From positions 62,001 through 126,000 of the forward strand of contig CAJLMA010000006.1 in NCBI GenBank assembly GCA_905207705.1: a stretch of 64,000 bases of DNA, in the 5' to 3' direction. This DNA comes from an uncultured Prevotellaceae bacterium. Lineage in GTDB: Bacteria; Bacteroidota; Bacteroidia; Bacteroidales; Muribaculaceae. The translations under genes were made by a program, and so were the position numbers. Below are positions 1 through 7,935 of this stretch, piece after piece. Below the pieces are notes generated by a model, which was not told where the DNA came from, did not search any database, and was given only the letters and a program-made list of their open reading frames with translations. Numbering within the stretch: the first letter of the stretch is position 1; the number at the start of each line of letters is the position of its first letter.

Positions 1-96
1 ACCGTCCTTGAATAGCTTTCTTATCAAGTTCATAGCTTCATCCCATTGCAGGAAATCCGCTGTTGTGTTGCTGTATTTCAAACTCATAATGTTCAT
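1..96 (-). CDS. Partial gene, N-terminal 32 residues (possibly a second small tyrosine recombinase)
   Basis: An open frame begins at the ATG at 94-96 (alternative ATG at 85-87) and runs off the left edge without a stop. The visible residues begin MNIMSLKYSNTTADFLQWDE and continue with a helix-like segment. The wording is reminiscent of short Bacteroidota integrase-family proteins carried by conjugative elements, but only the extreme N-terminus is present, so this is a weak guess. It lies on the same strand as the rest of the element and downstream of the small membrane-protein ORF. Confidence 0.45.
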   Translation of the reverse strand, partial: MNIMSLKYSNTTADFLQWDEAMNLIRKLFKDG

Positions 97-109
97 TTTT
101 GAGAGTTAG

Positions 110-180
110 ACAATAAAAGTGAATGTCCGGTGTATGCTCAATAAACGTAACTAACTGAACATCAACAGAACATTCACTTT
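110..180 (-). terminator. Inverted repeat, probable terminator of the small upstream ORF
   Basis: The 11-nt arms at 116-126 and 170-180 are perfect complements (AAAGTGAATGT / ACATTCACTTT). On the minus strand the stem is followed by TTTTATTG. The loop of about 43 nt is long for an intrinsic terminator, so a regulatory role is possible. Confidence 0.4.
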
Positions 181-185
181 CTGTA

Positions 186-329
186 TTAGTGAATCAACAT
201 AGAATAAATTGTAGCCAATATCCAAAAGATTCCTATCGTATAAAGTGGACTGATGCAAAGGAACACGATAAAGACCACCACGAATATGGCTCCATAAAAA
301 TTCCAATTCTCATTATTTTCTTGTGCCAT
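186..329 (-). CDS. Small membrane protein, 47 aa
   Basis: The ATG at 327-329 opens a 47-codon frame ending in TAA at 186-188. The N-terminus is polar (MAQENNENWNFYG) and is followed by one or two hydrophobic stretches (AIFVVVFIVFLCISPLYTIGI and onward), so a short inner-membrane protein is predicted. It sits between the DUF3871 gene and the partial gene at the window edge, on the same strand, with hairpins on both sides. No family is recognised. The clear hydrophobic character and placement support a real gene, but length alone does not exclude chance. Confidence 0.45.
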   Translation of the reverse strand: MAQENNENWNFYGAIFVVVFIVFLCISPLYTIGIFWILATIYSMLIH

Positions 330-353
330 AAAATTTAGATTTTAGAAGTTAGT

Positions 354-390
354 AAAAAGTGGGAAATATCCAATTACTGAATATCTCCCA
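354..390 (-). terminator. Terminator after the DUF3871 gene
   Basis: Arms 361-369 (GGGAAATAT) and 381-389 (ATATCTCCC) pair with one wobble around an 11-nt loop. On the minus strand the stem is followed by ACTTTTTAC. It lies 17 bp after the stop of the DUF3871 gene. Confidence 0.55.
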
Positions 391-405
391 CCATTGTAAA
401 GTGAA

Positions 406-1428
406 TCAATCAATAAACCATGAATAACGCTCGTCACCGTGCAAAGCCATGTTTATGCCCTGTGCCACTTCCGTAGCGTTAAGACTTCTATCCAAGAAAG
501 AATCTATGTAGCTTGACTTGTTAGCACCTGTCAGAAGATTGTAGAATCTCCACATAGACAAGTCACCACCAAAGCCACCAAAATTCTCATCCTGAATGTA
601 AGCCTTTGCCACAGAATTTATTTGTGTGTCCGTTATAAGCAAACGGGGTACACTTTTCTGATAGCCTTGTGGTAGGCATTGATAAAGACGCATCTTGCCA
701 AGTATCTGTGCAAACTGATGTTCTGTCAGATAGCTGTTTCCAAGTGTCTGCATCAAGTGAATGTGCTTTGCAGGGTCGTAACGGTTGAACATCTCCAAAA
801 CAGAACGGAACAAGTCATTTGTACTTGAAACCTCCAAGTTGCCAAGATAACCGTCTGTATAAACACACAAGTTGCAGCAGACCATGTTCTTAAAGCCCAC
901 AAACACCTTGAATCTCTCAACTGTTTTCTTGCTGTAAAGATTCATCTGATTGTAGGCTCTGACACCACCTATTGAAAGAGTGAGCTTGTTTCCCTCTACC
1001 GTTTCATAAATGGTAGGCACTTCAAAACAGAACATCATCCTTTCAAAATACTGTGTCTTGTCACTCTCTAAGAGTTGGTTTGCAGGTTTGTGTATCGCTT
1101 CGGGGATTCTTCCCTTTACGATGTGCGAAACACGAATGTCAGGTTTATCAATCGTTTCACCTGTAAAGAAAGTGTTTGCAGCTTCCCAAACTGTTTCAAT
1201 AAAGGCATTGTGCGAAATAGTCAGTTCGTTGTCCTTACTGAAAACGGGTACGATGCAGTCACTCTGCAAGTGCTGTAAATCAATCTCCATAGTGTTTGCC
1301 TCTATGAAGTGGTTTACTTTCTTCACTCTTGTGGTTTCTTCTGAAATGATAGTCGCATCTTCTGCGAACTGCCCAAAGTTACCACGTCTTTTCTGTGCCA
1401 TAGCTGGCAATAAAACTAAGTTTTCCAT
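406..1428 (-). CDS. DUF3871 family protein
   Basis: A 340-aa protein that I recognise as the DUF3871 family (seen next to mobilization and integrase genes in Bacteroidales elements). Its function is not established. It is soluble by appearance: no signal peptide or membrane segment, with acidic and aromatic-rich patches. Length is normal for the family. The start ATG at 1428 is followed by MENLVLLPAMAQKRRGNFGQ. A long AT-rich leader (1429-1560) with a 12-bp inverted repeat precedes it, and a terminator hairpin follows, so it is probably a single-gene transcript. Confidence 0.8.
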   Translation of the reverse strand: MENLVLLPAMAQKRRGNFGQFAEDATIISEETTRVKKVNHFIEANTMEIDLQHLQSDCIVPVFSKDNELTISHNAFIETVWEAANTFFTGETIDKPDIRVSHIVKGRIPEAIHKPANQLLESDKTQYFERMMFCFEVPTIYETVEGNKLTLSIGGVRAYNQMNLYSKKTVERFKVFVGFKNMVCCNLCVYTDGYLGNLEVSSTNDLFRSVLEMFNRYDPAKHIHLMQTLGNSYLTEHQFAQILGKMRLYQCLPQGYQKSVPRLLITDTQINSVAKAYIQDENFGGFGGDLSMWRFYNLLTGANKSSYIDSFLDRSLNATEVAQGINMALHGDERYSWFID

Positions 1429-1442
1429 AAATGAAAAATTTT

Positions 1443-1540
1443 AATTGGTGAATGATTTTGTTTATTCTTTGTTTTTAGTCAAGAATGGTGGGGGGACTTA
1501 AAGGTGTTGTGAAACCTTGCGTATATGACATTCACCAATT
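1443..1540 (-). promoter_or_regulatory. Inverted repeat in the leader of the DUF3871 gene; rest of the 1429-1812 gap otherwise empty
   Basis: Arms 1443-1454 (AATTGGTGAATG) and 1529-1540 (CATTCACCAATT) are perfectly complementary over 12 bp with a 74-bp spacer, directly upstream of the DUF3871 start. The same GTGAATG/CATTCAC word occurs in the inverted repeat at 116-180 of this element. This could be an mRNA leader structure or two half-sites for an element-encoded regulator. Apart from this and the terminator at 1737-1770 I see nothing coding in the gap. Confidence 0.4.
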
Positions 1541-1736
1541 TTTTGAATGGGATAATAAGACAAACAGAGGGGGATATTTGAAAATGTATAGGTATATATC
1601 TTTCTGTTTAACTATTTATGGGTTGCTCTGTTTTTGCAGAAATAGAAGATAAAGCCTTATCTCCTTATAATTGGCTAAGTTTAGAATAAAATTGTGTGTT
1701 GCTATTTAGAGCATTTATTGGGTTTCAATTTGCTCA

Positions 1737-1770
1737 AAAAGAAAAACTCCATATTTTGCGGATATGGAGT
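1737..1770 (-). terminator. Intrinsic terminator of the helicase-like gene
   Basis: Perfect 9-bp stem (1746-1754 ACTCCATAT with 1762-1770 ATATGGAGT), 7-nt loop, followed on the minus strand by TTTTTCTTTTT. It lies 43 bp after the stop at 1813. Confidence 0.85.
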
Positions 1771-1771
1771 T

Positions 1772-1807
1772 GAGGTAGAAATTCTGAAATTTTTGCTTTT
1801 TATAGCC
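1772..1807. repeat. Element-internal direct repeat, copy 1
   Basis: About 36 bp beginning GAGGTAGAAATTCTGAAATT. It is imperfectly repeated in the same orientation at 3701-3736. Each copy lies just downstream, on the minus strand, of an element gene stop. Confidence 0.5.
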
Positions 1808-1812
1808 TCCTG

Positions 1813-3657
1813 CTAAAAATTTACCAATTTGAATTTGAAGACTGTAAGTTTGTATGAGCCGCCATTTATTGAGCCGCTGTTGTCTGTATCATAGTATTTT
1901 GTAATTGTTTCTTGTGTTACTTTGCATTTTATGTTATGCTCATCATAAATGGCTTGCAATCTGTTCTTAATTTCATTCTTGTTTATATAGATATTCATTT
2001 CAAACTCCTCTTTTATGTCTTTCAGCACATCAGGAGAGATTCTAAGAATGTCAGCCTGTTCTTTGTCATGTTGCTGAATGGCTTTATCAATCAGACCTTT
2101 TTGATATTTGGCTTTTACCATTCCTGCTTTTCCTATCTTCATATAAGCGTCAATGGTATATTGTGCTTCTGCCTGTTCCCTTAATAGGTTAATGAAATTG
2201 CCTTTTTCCTCAAAACTGATTCTGCCCTGTTCAAAGTCACTATGAATCTTGTCTAAGAGTTGCACGAGTATTCTTCTTTTCTCAATTTCCTGCTTGGTCG
2301 TATTGAGCTTTCTTATATCATCCTCGCCAACGCACTCCGTCACATCATTGAGGGTGACATTAAAGAAGCCTGTATCTTTATAGGCTTGATATAAGGCTTG
2401 TGCTGAAACATAGTAGGACTTGACACGTTCCTCATTATAAACGTTATCCACAGAAAACGAATTGATTTCTCCTTTCTCGTCTATTAAGTCTTGGTAATGC
2501 AGACCTTTCATATCATCAAATATAGCTTCCTTTCTAATGTCATCAGCCTCCTTGTCGTGCCGTTCTTTCATCTCATTATGATTTGTTATGAATTGGTTGA
2601 TTCTTATATCCAATTCCTCTTTACTTCTAACTCTCATGTTTGGATTGATAGTTGAAATATGGGTTAGGGAATTATAAGTAACATCATCATCCTTTTTAGT
2701 TTTTCTGAATCTGCCCTGTATCTGTATGGCTTCCGTGAATGGGTCTATCATCGTCCAATTCGCACTATTAAAGTCTGTAAGCATGATAATGTCAGGCTTG
2801 TACTTCCTAAGCACAATGTCAAGTCCTGAATAGAAACGGCAAGTAAAGAAATTGTATTTGGAAAATGGATAGTCTATGTAAGAATAAGCACTATGTATTC
2901 CTCTTTTTGCCAATTTCTCCACACTCTTTTGCGAACAGAATATCTTGTAATTAACAATGTCAAGATTCTCTATGATTTCATTGATTCCGTCTGTCACATT
3001 AAAGAAGATGCAGATGCACTTGCTGTCTTTCATGCCGTCAAGCACTTTCTTCAATCTCTTGTAATAGCTGTTGGTTACAATCAGTTCCAAGTCTTTCTTA
3101 TAGTCATAGTCAGGCACAATTTTTATCTTCTGAAAGTTTTGTCGTTCAAATTCCGTATGTGATATGGGTAAAGGTGTGGCAGAAACGAAAGCCTTGCCCT
3201 CGAATTGGAAGAAGTCATAAATGGGTTGTACAATCTTGTTTCTGTAATCAATATCCTGTGTGACTTTCTCACATTCATCAAACAAGCAAAAGAAGTCCTT
3301 GTATATGTTGATGTTCAACTCTATTGCAGCCTTTCGTATTTTGGGATAACTTTCAGGAGTAGTAAGAATCTTCTTGTATGGAATATCCATTTGTAGGTAC
3401 TTCTTAATGGCATAAGGAGTGCATTTTTCATAAACTGCCTCCAAGTTCTCCTTGTCATTCAGCTTGCCAAGTATTACGGGAACATTTGGCTCTATGATAA
3501 TGGAGTTACGTTTTGAAAGTATCTCACTATGGGTTGCCCCTAAACCTGTCAGGGTCTTATCAAGAATGGTGTTTGTCGGTATCATGTCATAGCCGATTCT
3601 TTTTAATGCGTCAAGCAACCATTCTCCTTTGTTTATGATAGCTTCTATTATTTCCAT
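1813..3657 (-). CDS. SF2 helicase-like protein with degenerate Walker A
   Basis: A 614-aa protein with the order of superfamily 2 helicase motifs: a Walker A-like stretch TLTGLGATHSEIL near residue 33 in which the usual Lys is Ala, a Walker B-like LFDECEK near residue 125, a motif III-like SATPLPIS near residue 158, and a motif VI-like QIQGRFR near residue 312. The C-terminal half is charged and helical. Without the Lys, ATP hydrolysis by the standard mechanism is doubtful. The Lys may be supplied elsewhere, or the protein may act as an NTP-independent binder. It is flanked by direct repeats at 1772 and 3701 and followed by a strong terminator. A role in element replication or transfer is inference from context. 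Confidence 0.55.
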   Translation of the reverse strand: MEIIEAIINKGEWLLDALKRIGYDMIPTNTILDKTLTGLGATHSEILSKRNSIIIEPNVPVILGKLNDKENLEAVYEKCTPYAIKKYLQMDIPYKKILTTPESYPKIRKAAIELNINIYKDFFCLFDECEKVTQDIDYRNKIVQPIYDFFQFEGKAFVSATPLPISHTEFERQNFQKIKIVPDYDYKKDLELIVTNSYYKRLKKVLDGMKDSKCICIFFNVTDGINEIIENLDIVNYKIFCSQKSVEKLAKRGIHSAYSYIDYPFSKYNFFTCRFYSGLDIVLRKYKPDIIMLTDFNSANWTMIDPFTEAIQIQGRFRKTKKDDDVTYNSLTHISTINPNMRVRSKEELDIRINQFITNHNEMKERHDKEADDIRKEAIFDDMKGLHYQDLIDEKGEINSFSVDNVYNEERVKSYYVSAQALYQAYKDTGFFNVTLNDVTECVGEDDIRKLNTTKQEIEKRRILVQLLDKIHSDFEQGRISFEEKGNFINLLREQAEAQYTIDAYMKIGKAGMVKAKYQKGLIDKAIQQHDKEQADILRISPDVLKDIKEEFEMNIYINKNEIKNRLQAIYDEHNIKCKVTQETITKYYDTDNSGSINGGSYKLTVFKFKLVNF

Positions 3658-3700
3658 CTTGTTCTGTGTATTAAAAGTGGATTCAACATGATTTTTAGAG

Positions 3701-3758
3701 TAGGTAGAAAATTGGAAAATTTTGCTTTTATATGCCCATTTCCCAAAATTCTACCTAA
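3701..3758. repeat. Element-internal direct repeat copy 2, also half of an inverted repeat
   Basis: 3701-3736 (TAGGTAGAAAATTGGAAAAT and onward) matches the repeat at 1772-1807. The same arm is imperfectly inverted at about 3740-3758 (ending TTCTACCTA), so this copy can also fold as a long hairpin after the stop of the 3815-5020 gene. Confidence 0.45.
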
Positions 3759-3814
3759 TCCGATTTTAGAAGTAGAAGGTACTCACCTGTCACATAAGTA
3801 CCCTTGCAGCCTGC

Positions 3815-5020
3815 CTATGCAGCTTGTTCGTCAATCTTAGCACCGTGATTCTCCAAGTATTGTGTGAACAATGCAGTATAAATGTCGTCCACTTGATTGG
3901 ATGTGATTTCACAGAGATAGTTTACCTTTTCGCTATTTAATGAATTAAGGACTGCAAGAACTTCATCAATGCCGATTTTCTTTTCTTTCCCTTGTGGCGT
4001 ACAGTTGGCAAGTTTAGTGATTGCATCAATCATGTAGCGTTTCTTAATGATTTTACTATCAAAGTTCTTTTCTTTCAAGGTTGTAATAATCCTGTCGCCA
4101 ATTTCAAGGTCGTATTCAGGAAACTTTTCCACAATAACGCCCAATGTGGCACTATTCCAAACTTTCGGCTTTATGGTCTTGCCTAAGTTGTAGTATTTAG
4201 TCACAACACTAATGTTGGCTTTCAACTCTCCTGCCTTTTGGAACACCTTTTTAAAGAACTCATGCTGTGTGGCCAATGCAGCATTGCCTGCTTTTTCCAA
4301 GCCGTTGAAGCCACGACTTAGCACATTGTTCACTCCCCTATATAGGGCAAATTCCTGTAAAGATGTAAACTCTTTGATTCTCACATTTTCAATGGTCAGA
4401 GGTTCTTCCTCTTTGATAATGGCGTTGAGATTGTATTCGTGGTATGTTGCCCATTGCCAATAACCGTTTGCCGTATCAACAGGCACATAGACGTTTGGAG
4501 TACCTTTCTCTACGATGTTTCCATTCAGGTCTTTTAATTGAATATCAGCCTCATAGAATAAGTTGGCATCTGTTACGAATAAAGGTGCTTTCTCCAATTT
4601 ATCATTGGTTATCAGCTCTTTGCCCAACTCAACATTGGCTTTGGTTACTGCCATACTGTAATCAGATGTGGCAATAATGATTTCTGCCTTTTGCTTGGTG
4701 ATAGTCATTCGCTCTGCCGTTTCATCAGTCACCTGCCAAAACTCCACTTGTGTAGTTGGCATTTCCACATTTTTTAGGGCTTCAAGGTACTCTCTTTCGG
4801 CCTTTCTCACATTTGTTTCAGCCGACCTCTTAATGTTGGCTTCTGCATCTGCATTGTTGGCAAGAAATTGTTTCTTTTCTGCCAATTTTCTACGAGCATT
4901 TTCTACTTCTTGCTGTTTTACAATTGCTGCTTCATTTACTTGTTCCATATCTTCGTTGTTATTAAAGGGTTTAACTTCATTCATCTTGTTCTCGTTTTCA
5001 AGAAAAATAGTCTGGTTCAT
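3815..5020 (-). CDS. Hypothetical element protein with N-terminal coiled coil
   Basis: A 401-aa soluble protein that I do not recognise. Residues 25-85 are Glu/Lys/Ala-rich and predicted coiled coil; the remainder is mixed alpha/beta with an aromatic patch (NGYWQWATYHEYN, about residue 185). No catalytic motif or membrane segment is visible. A second in-frame ATG at residue 12 (MNEVKPF) is an alternative start. A TACCTTTG promoter box lies about 100 bp upstream. It is the first gene of a rightmost-to-left series in the element, and its large size and clean frame support a real gene. Confidence 0.6.
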   Translation of the reverse strand: MNQTIFLENENKMNEVKPFNNNEDMEQVNEAAIVKQQEVENARRKLAEKKQFLANNADAEANIKRSAETNVRKAEREYLEALKNVEMPTTQVEFWQVTDETAERMTITKQKAEIIIATSDYSMAVTKANVELGKELITNDKLEKAPLFVTDANLFYEADIQLKDLNGNIVEKGTPNVYVPVDTANGYWQWATYHEYNLNAIIKEEEPLTIENVRIKEFTSLQEFALYRGVNNVLSRGFNGLEKAGNAALATQHEFFKKVFQKAGELKANISVVTKYYNLGKTIKPKVWNSATLGVIVEKFPEYDLEIGDRIITTLKEKNFDSKIIKKRYMIDAITKLANCTPQGKEKKIGIDEVLAVLNSLNSEKVNYLCEITSNQVDDIYTALFTQYLENHGAKIDEQAA

Positions 5021-5117
5021 TTTTTTGTACGCTTGACCTTTACAGCATTAGGTTCTAAATGATTATTTGATGTTGCAATCATTCAGCCTATGCGCACTTG
5101 GCTTTCTGATTACGTTG

Positions 5118-5125
5118 CAAAGGTA
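5118..5125 (-). promoter_or_regulatory. -7 promoter box TACCTTTG for the 3815-5020 gene
   Basis: The minus strand reads TACCTTTG, matching the Bacteroidota -7 consensus TAnnTTTG. No good -33 TTTG is seen at the expected distance. It is placed about 100 bp before the start codon. Confidence 0.5.
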
Positions 5126-5197
5126 CGGTGGCTTGAGAAAACGAAGGGAGAATGAATTTCTGTTGTAATGTTACTCCCCTTAAAGTGAGAATAAGAT

Positions 5198-5238
5198 AAA
5201 AAGAAAAATCCTGCTACTCACATTGGAGCAACAGGATT
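5198..5238 (-). terminator. Intrinsic terminator after the 5268-6086 gene
   Basis: Arms 5207-5213 (AATCCTG) and 5232-5238 (CAGGATT) with extra pairs inside, followed on the minus strand by TTTTCTTTTTATC. Confidence 0.7.
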
Positions 5239-5267
5239 CTCTTATAAGGGATAATGTGCTGTTTTTC

Positions 5268-6086
5268 TTAGTAATATATATCTGAATGCGTTATGATTTG
5301 CTTGTTCTTGTATTGTTTAAAAAAGCCTTTTAATAAGTCTTTGTCGGCAAATTTAAAAGTATCATTTTTAGATATGCGTGTATAATATATCAGCTTTGAT
5401 ATTAGAATGTTTTTATCAACAGAAACAGTATCTTTCTTTTTTCGTTGCCCCACGAATTGTGGATTAAGTTCAAAGAACTCTCTCATCAATCTTGCAAAGT
5501 ACCATATAAGCACAGAGTTGGATTCCTCTTTTAAGTTGAATATGTCTTTGGCTTCTTCTGCCGTCCAACCATGTATTGCATCTTCGTTTTGCTCATAGGC
5601 TTGTTTCACCCATTTTAGAATATAGGTAATGGCATGGCTGTCCTCAATCTCCATTTTTCCCTTGTCTGTTTTAATGGTGAGCTTCATTGTTGAATCTTCA
5701 TCGTCAGGTGCAAGATTGATAAACTTTTCGATTGTTCTTCTTGCACTATCTTTTATAGTGAAACCTGACAAACACACACTGCAAGAAAAGTCAAAACAGA
5801 AGATGGCAAGCAACCAAAATGCGTCTGCATCCATTTGAAGCCCATTTATAGTGGCTTGCAAGTCTTTGTCATTGATATAGTTTTCGTACTTATAGGGGCA
5901 TAGTATTTCACCATTGTTGTAGCGTTCTGCAAATATGTGCATTGTTTCAAATGGCATATTCACATTCAAGATATTAGGATATAAAGGTGTACCATCAGGC
6001 AGATAGAACGGCTCGCCCTTTCCTCTTAAAAGGCTTGAAATGTACTGAAACTGTTTCTCGTTGTTGTCATCTATTGGTAGTTCCAT
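5268..6086 (-). CDS. Hypothetical element protein, 272 aa
   Basis: A soluble 272-aa protein, not recognised. It begins MELPIDDNNEKQFQYISSLL. Features are a Cys-containing hydrophobic stretch (LLAIFCFDFSCSVCLSGF, about residues 92-109) and a C-terminal Lys-rich region that could bind nucleic acid. It lies between the integrase gene, from which it is separated by a terminator, and the 3815 gene, on the same strand. It may be cargo or a regulator of the element; the sequence does not decide. Confidence 0.55.
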   Translation of the reverse strand: MELPIDDNNEKQFQYISSLLRGKGEPFYLPDGTPLYPNILNVNMPFETMHIFAERYNNGEILCPYKYENYINDKDLQATINGLQMDADAFWLLAIFCFDFSCSVCLSGFTIKDSARRTIEKFINLAPDDEDSTMKLTIKTDKGKMEIEDSHAITYILKWVKQAYEQNEDAIHGWTAEEAKDIFNLKEESNSVLIWYFARLMREFFELNPQFVGQRKKKDTVSVDKNILISKLIYYTRISKNDTFKFADKDLLKGFFKQYKNKQIITHSDIYY

Positions 6087-6120
6087 AGCTCTTTGATTTT
6101 TAGGCTATAAAGGTAATGAA

Positions 6121-6154
6121 AAAAGTCCGTCTATCGTTGGATAAGCGGACTTTT
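6121..6154 (-). terminator. Terminator after the integrase gene
   Basis: Perfect 9-bp stem AAAAGTCCG (6121-6129) with CGGACTTTT (6146-6154). The flanking A and T runs make it usable on both strands. It lies 7 bp after the integrase stop. Confidence 0.8.
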
Positions 6155-6160
6155 CTGCTT

Positions 6161-7363
6161 TTAGAGTAAGTTTTTCATTGCTTCATCAATCTGTTCATTG
6201 TCAAAGCTGTCAAGATAGATTTGTGTCACTCTTTCAGAACTATGCCCCATTATTTCACGAATTATTGCTGTGGGAACACCTGCTTTCTTCATCACTGTTG
6301 CTTGGCTGTGGCGGGCAACGTATGTCGTAAGTGGTATGGGCAAGTTTAGTTCTTCTCCTATTTCTTTTAGTCTTTTGTTTACTTTGGTGATTACCTTGTG
6401 TATTCTGTTGGCTTTCTGTATTTCCGTTTCATGGAAGTCAGAGAGGATAGGGAATAGGTACGGATTTTCCTTTCTGTGGTACTTTCTTATAAGTTCAATG
6501 GCTTGTGATTGCAAGGGAATCTTTATCAGCTTGCCTGTCTTGTGCCTTTTATAAATTAGCTTGTTTTCTAATATGTTTGCTTGTGTGAGGTTGGCTATGT
6601 CTATAAAATTGATGCCACCACAATAATAGGTGAATGCAAAGATGTCAATAGGGAATCTCATGTAACGGTTGGATGATTGGTATTGCAACACACGTTCTAT
6701 GTCCGCTTTTGTCAAGGCACGTTTGATAGTGTCTTGATGAAGTCTTGCAACTTTAAACTTCCTGAATGGGTAGCAATCTGTTGAAACTGCCATTTCTTCC
6801 ATTGCCACATTATAAATGGCTCGCAATGTTCTGAAACGTATGCCTATGGTGTTTTCTGCCAATCGTTGCTCTCTTAAAAACAACTCGTATCGTTTCAGCC
6901 AATTCACATCCATTTCAGAGAAATAGAAGTCAAGGCTATGGCAGAACTCTTTAAGAGAGTTGTATAGCTGCTTGATTGATAGGGCATAGCTTTTGCGTCC
7001 AGCCTTTATAAGAGAAATCATGTACTCTTGAAAGACATTCTTTACAGTCTTACGGTTGGTATGCTTTACATTGACTTTCTCCACAAGTGAGGTAGATGTA
7101 AACTCTTGATTGGTTGCTTTCAGCTCAATGATTTTAGCGGAGTATTCTTTGATTTTATCTGCTATGAGCATTTCGATGTACTCACGGTTGGGACAATCTG
7201 CCTTTGGCTCATTCTTGGAGAAGTCCCAATGTGCAGGATTAAGGGATATGCCCAAACTGACATATTTCCGTTTTCTGTCTTTTGTCACCCTCAACATTAG
7301 AGGTGATTCATTGTTACTAAGCACTTTGGACTTGTAACAAACTGCTTTTACTGTAATTCCCAC
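6161..7363 (-). CDS. Tyrosine recombinase / site-specific integrase of the element
   Basis: A 400-aa phage-integrase-family protein that cuts and rejoins attachment sites. Residues 1-90 resemble the Arm DNA-binding domain of Bacteroidota integrases, 105-200 the core-binding SAM-like domain, and 215-400 the catalytic domain. Visible catalytic signatures are KRHKTGK (Lys), VARHSQAT (His/Arg box), MGHSS and the nucleophile context TQIYLDSF. The box I Arg position reads YYCGGINFIDIANL, so the first Arg is replaced. That is usual in this Bacteroidota subfamily and recalls IntDOT. The frame opens with GTG at 7361-7363. Its position against tRNA-Phe suggests that the tRNA 3' end is the target. Confidence 0.85.
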   Translation of the reverse strand: MGITVKAVCYKSKVLSNNESPLMLRVTKDRKRKYVSLGISLNPAHWDFSKNEPKADCPNREYIEMLIADKIKEYSAKIIELKATNQEFTSTSLVEKVNVKHTNRKTVKNVFQEYMISLIKAGRKSYALSIKQLYNSLKEFCHSLDFYFSEMDVNWLKRYELFLREQRLAENTIGIRFRTLRAIYNVAMEEMAVSTDCYPFRKFKVARLHQDTIKRALTKADIERVLQYQSSNRYMRFPIDIFAFTYYCGGINFIDIANLTQANILENKLIYKRHKTGKLIKIPLQSQAIELIRKYHRKENPYLFPILSDFHETEIQKANRIHKVITKVNKRLKEIGEELNLPIPLTTYVARHSQATVMKKAGVPTAIIREIMGHSSERVTQIYLDSFDNEQIDEAMKNLL

Positions 7364-7384
7364 GGTTTACACGCTGGTTTACAC
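7364..7384. repeat. Paired 9-bp direct repeats GGTTTACAC upstream of the integrase
   Basis: GGTTTACAC occurs at 7364-7372 and 7376-7384, 12 bp apart, between the integrase start and the tRNA. Short direct repeats in this place are typical arm-type integrase or excisionase binding sites. Function is inferred. Confidence 0.45.
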
Positions 7385-7423
7385 AGACTGCGTATATCGG
7401 GGCTAAAACAAGGGTTAAAACAA

Positions 7424-7455
7424 TAAAAAAGAGAGCCACATCTCTGTAACTCTCT
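7424..7455 (-). terminator. Terminator of tRNA-Phe
   Basis: Arms 7430-7435 (AGAGAG) and 7450-7455 (CTCTCT) followed on the minus strand by TTTTTATTG. It is 10 bp beyond the tRNA 3' end and may be supplied by the inserted element. Confidence 0.65.
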
Positions 7456-7465
7456 GATTTAAAAG

Positions 7466-7538
7466 TGGTGCCACCAGGAATCGAACCGGGGACACAAGGA
7501 TTTTCAGTCCTTTGCTCTACCAACTGAGCTATGGCACC
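7466..7538 (-). tRNA. tRNA-Phe (anticodon GAA)
   Basis: A complete 73-nt cloverleaf: acceptor GGTGCCA/TGGCACC plus discriminator A, D arm GCTC/GAGC, anticodon stem AAGGA/TCCTT around CTGAAAA with GAA at positions 34-36, and T arm with GGTTCGATTCC. The 3' CCA is not encoded. Its 3' end faces the integrase gene, so its T-arm half is the likely attachment core. Confidence 0.97.
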
Positions 7539-7560
7539 GTATGTCCTGCGTTTGCGTGTG

Positions 7561-7592
7561 CAAAGTTAGTATGCTTATTTGAATTATGCAAA
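7561..7592 (-). promoter_or_regulatory. Promoter of tRNA-Phe
   Basis: The minus strand has TTTG (7592-7589), a 20-bp spacer and TAACTTTG (7568-7561), a full match to the Bacteroidota promoter pattern, 22 bp before the tRNA 5' end. Confidence 0.8.
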
Positions 7593-7864
7593 TGTAAATC
7601 CGTTTTTTTGAAATTATTTTTCACATAAAATATATACATTTCTGATTTCCAGCGCATTCCACAGTACGTTTTTTACCCGCACGACATGCCTTTTCATGCT
7701 ACAAGCACCTCACATCCACCTGTCAATGAATGTTTCCATCTGGAAAAACATAAAAGCCATGCGCAAAATAAGCGTTTCGTCACAAAATTCCCCACCCAAA
7801 TACAATCTTCTCAACATAAAATTCTCATTGCTACAAGTGTCAATAAGCTACACACTTGATTAAA
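7593..7864. other. Intergenic stretch without a visible gene
   Basis: AT-rich sequence between the tRNA promoter and the terminator of the DUF4831 gene. No ORF with start and coding character, no repeat and no further promoter was recognised. Confidence 0.5.
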
Positions 7865-7905
7865 CAAGCAGATACGGGCAACGTCGCCGCAACCCGTATC
7901 GCATA
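7865..7905 (-). terminator. Hairpin after the DUF4831 gene
   Basis: Perfect 8-bp stem GATACGGG (7871-7878) with CCCGTATC (7893-7900). On the minus strand it is followed by TGCTTGTTTAAT, a weak T-run. Confidence 0.5.
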
Positions 7906-7935
7906 TCTTTAAATATTAGAACCAATGCTTTCCCA

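Larger units (their letters stand above)
1..7510. mobile_element. Right end of an integrative element inserted at tRNA-Phe
   Basis: All genes from the window edge to 7363 lie on the minus strand, are AT-rich and include types known from Bacteroides mobilizable elements (DUF3871 protein, helicase-like protein, tyrosine recombinase). The recombinase gene starts about 100 bp from the 3' end of tRNA-Phe, the usual arrangement for elements that use a tRNA 3' end as attachment site. The other end and its att copy lie outside the window, so the exact boundary and total size cannot be seen. The right boundary is placed inside the tRNA 3' half by inference. No relaxase or conjugation gene is visible in this part. 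Confidence 0.65.

Noticed and set aside
6161..7363. The element integrase as the enzyme that flips the capsule promoter
   Set aside because: It is of the tRNA-targeting integrase type with its own putative arm sites, and no copy of the switch repeat lies near it. A dedicated invertase elsewhere is more likely.
7317..7523. Open frame across the tRNA-Phe gene
   Set aside because: It reads through the tRNA and its terminator; no coding character.
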